Origin: Pseudopyrenochaeta lycopersici
Taxonomy: Eukaryota > Ascomycota > Dothideomycetes > Pleosporales > Pseudopyrenochaetaceae
DNA length: 64,000 bases
NCBI GenBank assembly: GCA_003313425.1
Contig: NHZP01000022.1
Coordinates: 310,001-374,000 of the forward strand
Direction of reading: 5' to 3'
Shown here: positions 59,347 to 64,000 of the stretch, piece after piece
Layout of the letters: each line of letters begins with the position of its first letter
How positions within the stretch are numbered: position 1 is the first letter of the stretch
The notes under the pieces: generated by a model
Told to the model about the DNA's origin: nothing
Databases searched by the model: none
What the model saw: only the letters and a program-made list of their open reading frames with translations
Position numbers and translations under genes: made by a program

Positions 59347-61534
59347 ATGAAAATGCTTAATTGTTTAATTGGCCTTGCGGCTCTTGGTACCGCTGTTGCG
59401 ATCCCTTACGAAGAGTATATTCTCGCCCCGAAATCGAGGACCGTGTATCCAGTCGCAGTGCACAGCACGAATGGCTCTGTTACCAACCCAGAAAGTCTAA
59501 CAAGCTCGTCTGGCAGCTCCACGTTTCAAAACGATGCGGCAACAGCATACGACTTCGGTATCAACATTGCCGGCGTTGTGACTTTGACCGTTGGCTCCGT
59601 CTCATCGCCGGACCAGTACATTGGCGTCACGTTTTCGGAAAGCTCTTTTTGGGTGTCAAATGCATCAAGTGATGCAACCGCCGACGCTGGCAAAGACGAG
59701 ACACTATGGTTTCATGTCACAGGTGCCGGGAGGTATTCAGCACCACGAGAGAAAGAGAGGGGCGCATTCAGGTATATGACGCTCGTTCACAACGGAACAG
59801 GAGAGGTGGAGGTTACCAGTGCGGAGGTGCATTACACAGCAATGCCGCATTGGGCAGACGATGCGATAAGAAACTATACTGGATATTTCCACTGCGATGG
59901 TATATATATTCTCACTCTACTCTTCCCATTGCGCGGAGCCAGAGCTAACGCGAGTATCAAGATGAACTCTTGAATCGTATTTGGTATGCGGGTGCATATA
60001 CGAATCAAATTTGCACAATCGATCCAGAGTATGGGAATTCACTGGTGCATCTCTTCCAAATCAACTCTTCGGTTTCAGATGCAACCAATGTCACTTGGTA
60101 CAGCAACTACACCATCACGAACGGATCTTCAGCGTTGGTGGATGGCGCGAAGAGGGATAGGCTTGTGTGGGCTGGCGGTATGTCGCATCGTTTCTTTTGC
60201 CAGAGAGGATGTTCGCTGACGATGGTGTGTTGCAGATATGGCGATCGCTGTGCCAGGAGTCGTGGTCTCGACGAACGATGTGGTGTCGATTGAAAACTCG
60301 TTGAACTCGCTTTTCGACGTTCAGAACAGCAGTAGTGGGCAATTGCCGTATGCTGGGCGCCCCTTTCCGCCTATTCTGTCTTTTACGTATCATCTCTATA
60401 CTTTGATTGGCGTTGCGGATCACTATCTTTACACTGTAAGCATCTCCTAGGCAGTCTGCGAACGCCCACTGATTCTGGAACTAGGGAGATATCACATATT
60501 TACAGTCTTTATGGGACAAGTACAAACTTGCCTTGGACTTCTCGCTCAGCTACATCGACGATACTGGACTCATGAACGTAACGTCTCCTGCAGACTGGTT
60601 GCGTTTCGGCATGGGTGGACATAATATCGAGGCAAATAGTATCTTGTACTACACCCTCAACCAGGGTATTGCGCTTGGGGAGGCCCTGAACGACTCGGCA
60701 CCACTATCTGATTGGCAAAGCGCTGCAGAACGCATCAAGACTGCCGCCAATTCTCTGCTCTGGAGCGAAGAGGCGGGCATGTACATTGATAATGAAACCA
60801 CGACTCTCACACCCCAGGACGGAAATTCGTGGGCGGTAGTCGCAAACTTGACCTTGAACGCCTCGCAGGTCTCTAGTATCAGCGACAAACTGAGCGGGCG
60901 ATGGACACCATACGGTGCTCCTGCTCTCGAAGCTGCAGACGCCATATCACCCTTCATCTCAGGCTTCGAGCTGCAAGCTCACTTCCTCGCATCCAACGCC
61001 AGCGCGGCTTTGGAGTTGATGAGGCTGCAGTGGGGCTTCATGCTTGACGATCCGCGGATGACAAATAGCACTTTTATTGAAGGCTATAGCACGACGGGGG
61101 AGCTGCATTATGCGCCGTATAAGAACGATGCACGAATAAGCCATGCTCATGGATGGGCTACAGGTCCTACCTCTTCTCTTACATTCTACGTTGCTGGTAT
61201 TCAGTTGTTGACTGCAGGCGGTGCGACATGGCGCATTGCTCCGTCACTCGGCGACTTGAAGCATGTAGATGCGGGATTCAGCACCAGCCTTGGCTTCTTC
61301 TCTGCGACTACGACGCTAAGTGATGGAAGGATAGATTTAGCGTTTGAGACACCCGAGGGAACTAGTGGAGAAGTCAGGGTGCCAATTACCCGGGGTGCAG
61401 GCCGCATTGTTTTGGAGGAACAGGATGGCAAGTGTGGAGATATTGTGGTGGAGGTTACGAACGCGGATGCACAGTCCATTGTTGTTGAGAATGTGAAGGG
61501 AGGAAGATGGAAGGCTACGGTTGAGTTTGCTTAG
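59347..61534 (+). CDS. Secreted GH78 alpha-L-rhamnosidase-like enzyme
   Basis: Predicted extracellular alpha-L-rhamnosidase acting on pectin (rhamnogalacturonan) side units or plant glycosides. Four exons (59347-59899, 59962-60177, 60236-60435, 60485-61534) join in frame to 672 residues. The signal peptide is about 1-18 (LIGLAALGTAVA). The early part is a beta-sandwich with FGINIAGVVTLTVG and GAFRYMTLVHN. The (alpha/alpha)6 catalytic barrel includes LLNRIWYAGAYTNQ, GAKRDRLVWAGDMAIAVP (the conserved DR.-W.GD segment with acidic catalytic residues), WLRFGMGGHNIEANSILYY and GATWRIAP near the C-terminal sandwich. About fourteen Asn-x-Ser/Thr sites indicate heavy glycosylation. The family is firm; substrate is inferred. 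Confidence 0.93.
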
Positions 61535-62443
61535 AAGGTGTAGAGAAAACCTGTCATAGAAGGGATACAAAGATACGCGTTGCCTAGCACAATGACTCGT
61601 AGTTTATTGAAGCCCATAGACTAACCTATATGGATGTGACTTGCAAGGTATAACAGCTGTCAAGACATACCGAGATCCCGTGTTGATTTGTTGATTGAGG
61701 CTATGGATGCAGGGGCAGGGTTTAAAGCAAGGCAGCGCTTAAGGAAAGCTCGGCTTTGGTAAGACAGACTGTAATGAGCGGGTAATGGGTCGCGGAGGTC
61801 TTCGACCATGCATGGTAACTTTATTGTAGACTTCGATTATCGCTGAAGCTGTTGGGTGCGTGTTTTGAAAACAGAGTGCACTTCTACCCAATGCCGTGAA
61901 TCTACCCAATGCTGTGACGGGGATGTCTTATTGTCACCTAACAACTGGAACAGGTTGTATCCATACACTTGCATAGTGTACCACATAAGTTCCCTGTTGT
62001 TGAGTCTCGTCAGCTCATCTGAGTGGTGCGGAGACAATCGAAGTGAAACGGAGGTTCTCGTGATGCCGTGTTGTGGTGCGGTTGTTGCCCCACCAACCCA
62101 CGTCTCAAAATAGTCAACGCGTAGACCACTATGACCACCAGGCCGCCTGCACCTCGAGCCACGATCGCCTTCAACATTGCATCACTTTCGTCTTGTGTAC
62201 GGTGAATTTTGCACATTCGCAGCCTGCTGCTGTTGCGAGTGATAATTTCACTGTTCGGCGAAATTCCCCTCCTTTGCACAGCAACAGCGGGCATTGCGCG
62301 ACAACGGCATTACTCGCTTACCACCCTGCCTCGAAACTCAATCGATAGCCGATAAGACAACACCAAGATCTTCCACGCCCCACAGGACGTATAGGGGGTG
62401 CATGCACAATTGACGAAGCCGGGGCGGGTCTGCAGTCAACACC
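61535..62443. other. Intergenic, 0.9 kb, with a short tandem repeat
   Basis: Contains the 18-bp tandem repeat at 61883-61917. No gene is supported; the right end is the ASE1 promoter. Confidence 0.45.
61883..61917 (+). repeat. Imperfect 18-bp tandem repeat, two copies
   Basis: TCTACCCAATGCCGTGA at 61883-61899 and TCTACCCAATGCTGTGA at 61901-61917, with one C/T difference and one spacer base. Seen directly; no function is apparent. Confidence 0.6.
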
Positions 62444-64000
62444 ATGGACACGAGCTACCTAGCCCAGCAGGTCACCACCATCATCGGCCAGCTGCACGGC
62501 CTCTTTGACGACATTGGCGTCCCCAGCCATGAGCGGGACTCGCGCGAAGCAGAGGTGCGCGGCATCGTCCAACTCTGCTCACCAAGGCTGACTGTGTATA
62601 GCTCTTCTCTGCGCTGTCCGAAACCCTCCACAACCAGTTGCGACAGGTTACGAATGAGAAGCATGAGATGACGGAAGAGGCGCATCGCCTGCTCAAGACA
62701 ATAAGGCAGATGGAGGCCTCGCTCGAGGACAACAAACCGAACCCCAACTACGAGGACCACGACGAGAGGGCAGTCACCTACCCGTTGACCCGCTGTCTGC
62801 AAGGCCTCAAGGAAAAGTACAACTCAGTCAGCAAGCTGCATCGCGAGCGCTTCGAGCAGGTGCGCAAACTCGCCGAAGCCCTTGAATCTTACGCGTCGCA
62901 TCTCGAGACTTCGTTTGTCCAGATCAAGCTGCCACCCACGGCGAGCAACGCCACCGTCTCTCCTGCATTCGACATTTCTCCCTCATACGTAGCCAAGCTG
63001 GACGCCGAGTTCACCCGCGTTTATGAAGAGTACACTAGGCGGATCAACGCAGTCAAGATGCTGTGCCAGGAAATCATACAACTCTGGGCCGAGTTGGGCA
63101 CGCCTCAGGCGCAGACGGACAGCGCCATTGTTAAATGCCATCGCGACGCGCCAGAGCAGTTGGGCCTACATAAAGAAGACCTGGCTCAGCTGAAGGCGAA
63201 GAAGGAGCGTTTAGTCGAGGAGAAGCGAAGTCGGGAGAGGCGATTGGGACAGTTGCGCACTACCATCGAAGAGCTTTGGGAACGCCTGGGCATCGAGCAG
63301 CATGAGCGCAAGCAGTTTCTCATGAGCAACCGCGGTTGTGGCCTCCGCACCATCAATGAGTACGAGGACGAGCTGGCCAGGTTGAACGAGCTCAAACGCC
63401 AGAACCTTCATTTGTTTGTAGAAGAGGCGCGCTGCAAACTCCAGGAGCTGTGGGATGCCCTCTACTTCTCCGAAGAGGAGATGCTCGACTTTACACCCGC
63501 CTTTTCCGACGTCTGCAGTGATGCTCTACTATCCGCACACGATGCCGAGATCGCACGACTCGAAGCACTGAAAGATCAACGACTTCCTATTCTCCAGAAG
63601 ATTGACCGACACCGAGAGCTGATCAAGGAGCGCGACGAGCTCCAGCAATCGAGCCAGGACGCTTCTCGCCTGATGCTCCGGGGTAATAAAGGCGAAAAGC
63701 GAGACCCTGGAAAGCTGCTGCGCGAAGAGAAGATGCGGAAACGTATCGCAAAGGACCTACCCAAGGTTGAAGCTGTATGTGTATGTCCTACACCAAAGAG
63801 AACTAGCCTAACAATATCCAGGAACTGAAGAAGACGCTCGAGCAATGGGAAGACGAGTACGGCCGACCGTTCCTGGTACATGGTCAACGCTATCTCGACG
63901 AGCTATACGCTTCTGCATCGAAGGCTGCACCACCGCGCGCAAAGACACCTTCGAATGCTGGTATGCCTACAAAGTCAGCAACTGGTCCCAAGTCTGCTCC
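62444..64000 (+). CDS. ASE1: Ase1/PRC1/MAP65 microtubule-bundling protein (5' part, runs off window)
   Basis: Anaphase spindle midzone protein that crosslinks antiparallel microtubules. Exons 62444-62554, 62602-63774 and 63822 to the window edge (64000) encode the first 487 or so residues; the 3' end is beyond the window. Residues 1-37 (exon 1) join to LFSALSETLHNQLRQV, the N-terminal dimerisation coiled coil. Four-helix spectrin-like bundles follow with IELWERLGIEQHERKQF- and LWDALYFSEEEMLDF-type repeats of the family. The segment ELARLNELKRQNLHLFVEEAR is the family's LK..N...FV region in the microtubule-binding domain, and the third exon gives LEQWEDEYGRPFLVHGQRYLDEL. Each is quoted in part. 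The tail after that is Ser/Pro/Lys-rich (AKTPSNAG), as in other family members, where Cdk sites regulate binding. Confidence 0.95.

Noticed and set aside
1..64000. tRNA, rRNA, CRISPR array, intact transposon
   Set aside because: No B-box/cloverleaf, rRNA signature, regular repeat-spacer array, terminal inverted repeats or transposase/reverse-transcriptase frame was seen; short RNA genes could still be missed by eye.

Overview
The window looks like nuclear DNA of a filamentous ascomycete, most likely a plant-associated Dothideomycete of the Pleosporales type. This is judged from gene content and gene structure only. Genes are monocistronic on both strands and carry short introns (about 40-100 nt) with GT(A/G)(A/T/C)GT-like donors, CTAAC-like branch sites and YAG acceptors. 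Fungus-specific families are present: a HET-domain protein, a Pth11/rhodopsin-like membrane protein and an AA9 LPMO. I reconstructed 20 complete or nearly complete protein genes, one gene cut by the right edge, one tentative mini-gene and one clear pseudogene. Exon coordinates are given in each entry and were checked for reading-frame continuity by hand.

Layout. 0.5-9.3 kb: dihydroxyacetone kinase, a convergent FAD/NADH oxidoreductase, a protein with two copies of a GKY..PENYLRTI module, and a sugar transporter. 10-19.3 kb: a secreted DNase I-fold nuclease, an AA9 LPMO and a single-pass membrane protein, set in long gene-poor stretches. 19.6-24.7 kb: a secreted Hsp70/actin-fold-like protein, a possible 65-residue secreted peptide and a cytoplasmic-type GH13 amylase. 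24.7-32.7 kb: a decayed Baeyer-Villiger monooxygenase next to an intact short-chain dehydrogenase and a GH43 arabinanase-like enzyme. 32.7-41.8 kb: an acidic hypothetical protein, a HET protein, a nitrilase divergent from a Pth11-like receptor, and a Cys-rich small secreted protein. 41.8-44.8 kb is gene-poor. 44.8-64 kb is denser and mostly housekeeping: BTB protein and aldehyde dehydrogenase (divergent), TRM3 and a kinesin-3 (divergent), VPS16, a GH78 rhamnosidase and ASE1.

Taken together, the secreted enzymes (AA9, GH43, GH78, nuclease) and the sugar transporter fit breakdown and uptake of plant cell-wall sugars. The nitrilase, SDR, dead BVMO, FAD oxidoreductase and ALDH fit detoxification or secondary metabolism, but they do not form a convincing single cluster. 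VPS16, TRM3, ASE1, kinesin and DAK are core cell functions.

I did not find a clear new multi-gene system. The most interesting items are the BVMO ruin beside a living SDR, a perfect paired-GATA palindrome upstream of the FAD oxidoreductase, the duplicated PENYLRTI protein, a stop-free 51-nt intron in the LPMO gene, a nuclease that may have bacterial ancestry, and the secreted Hsp70-like protein.
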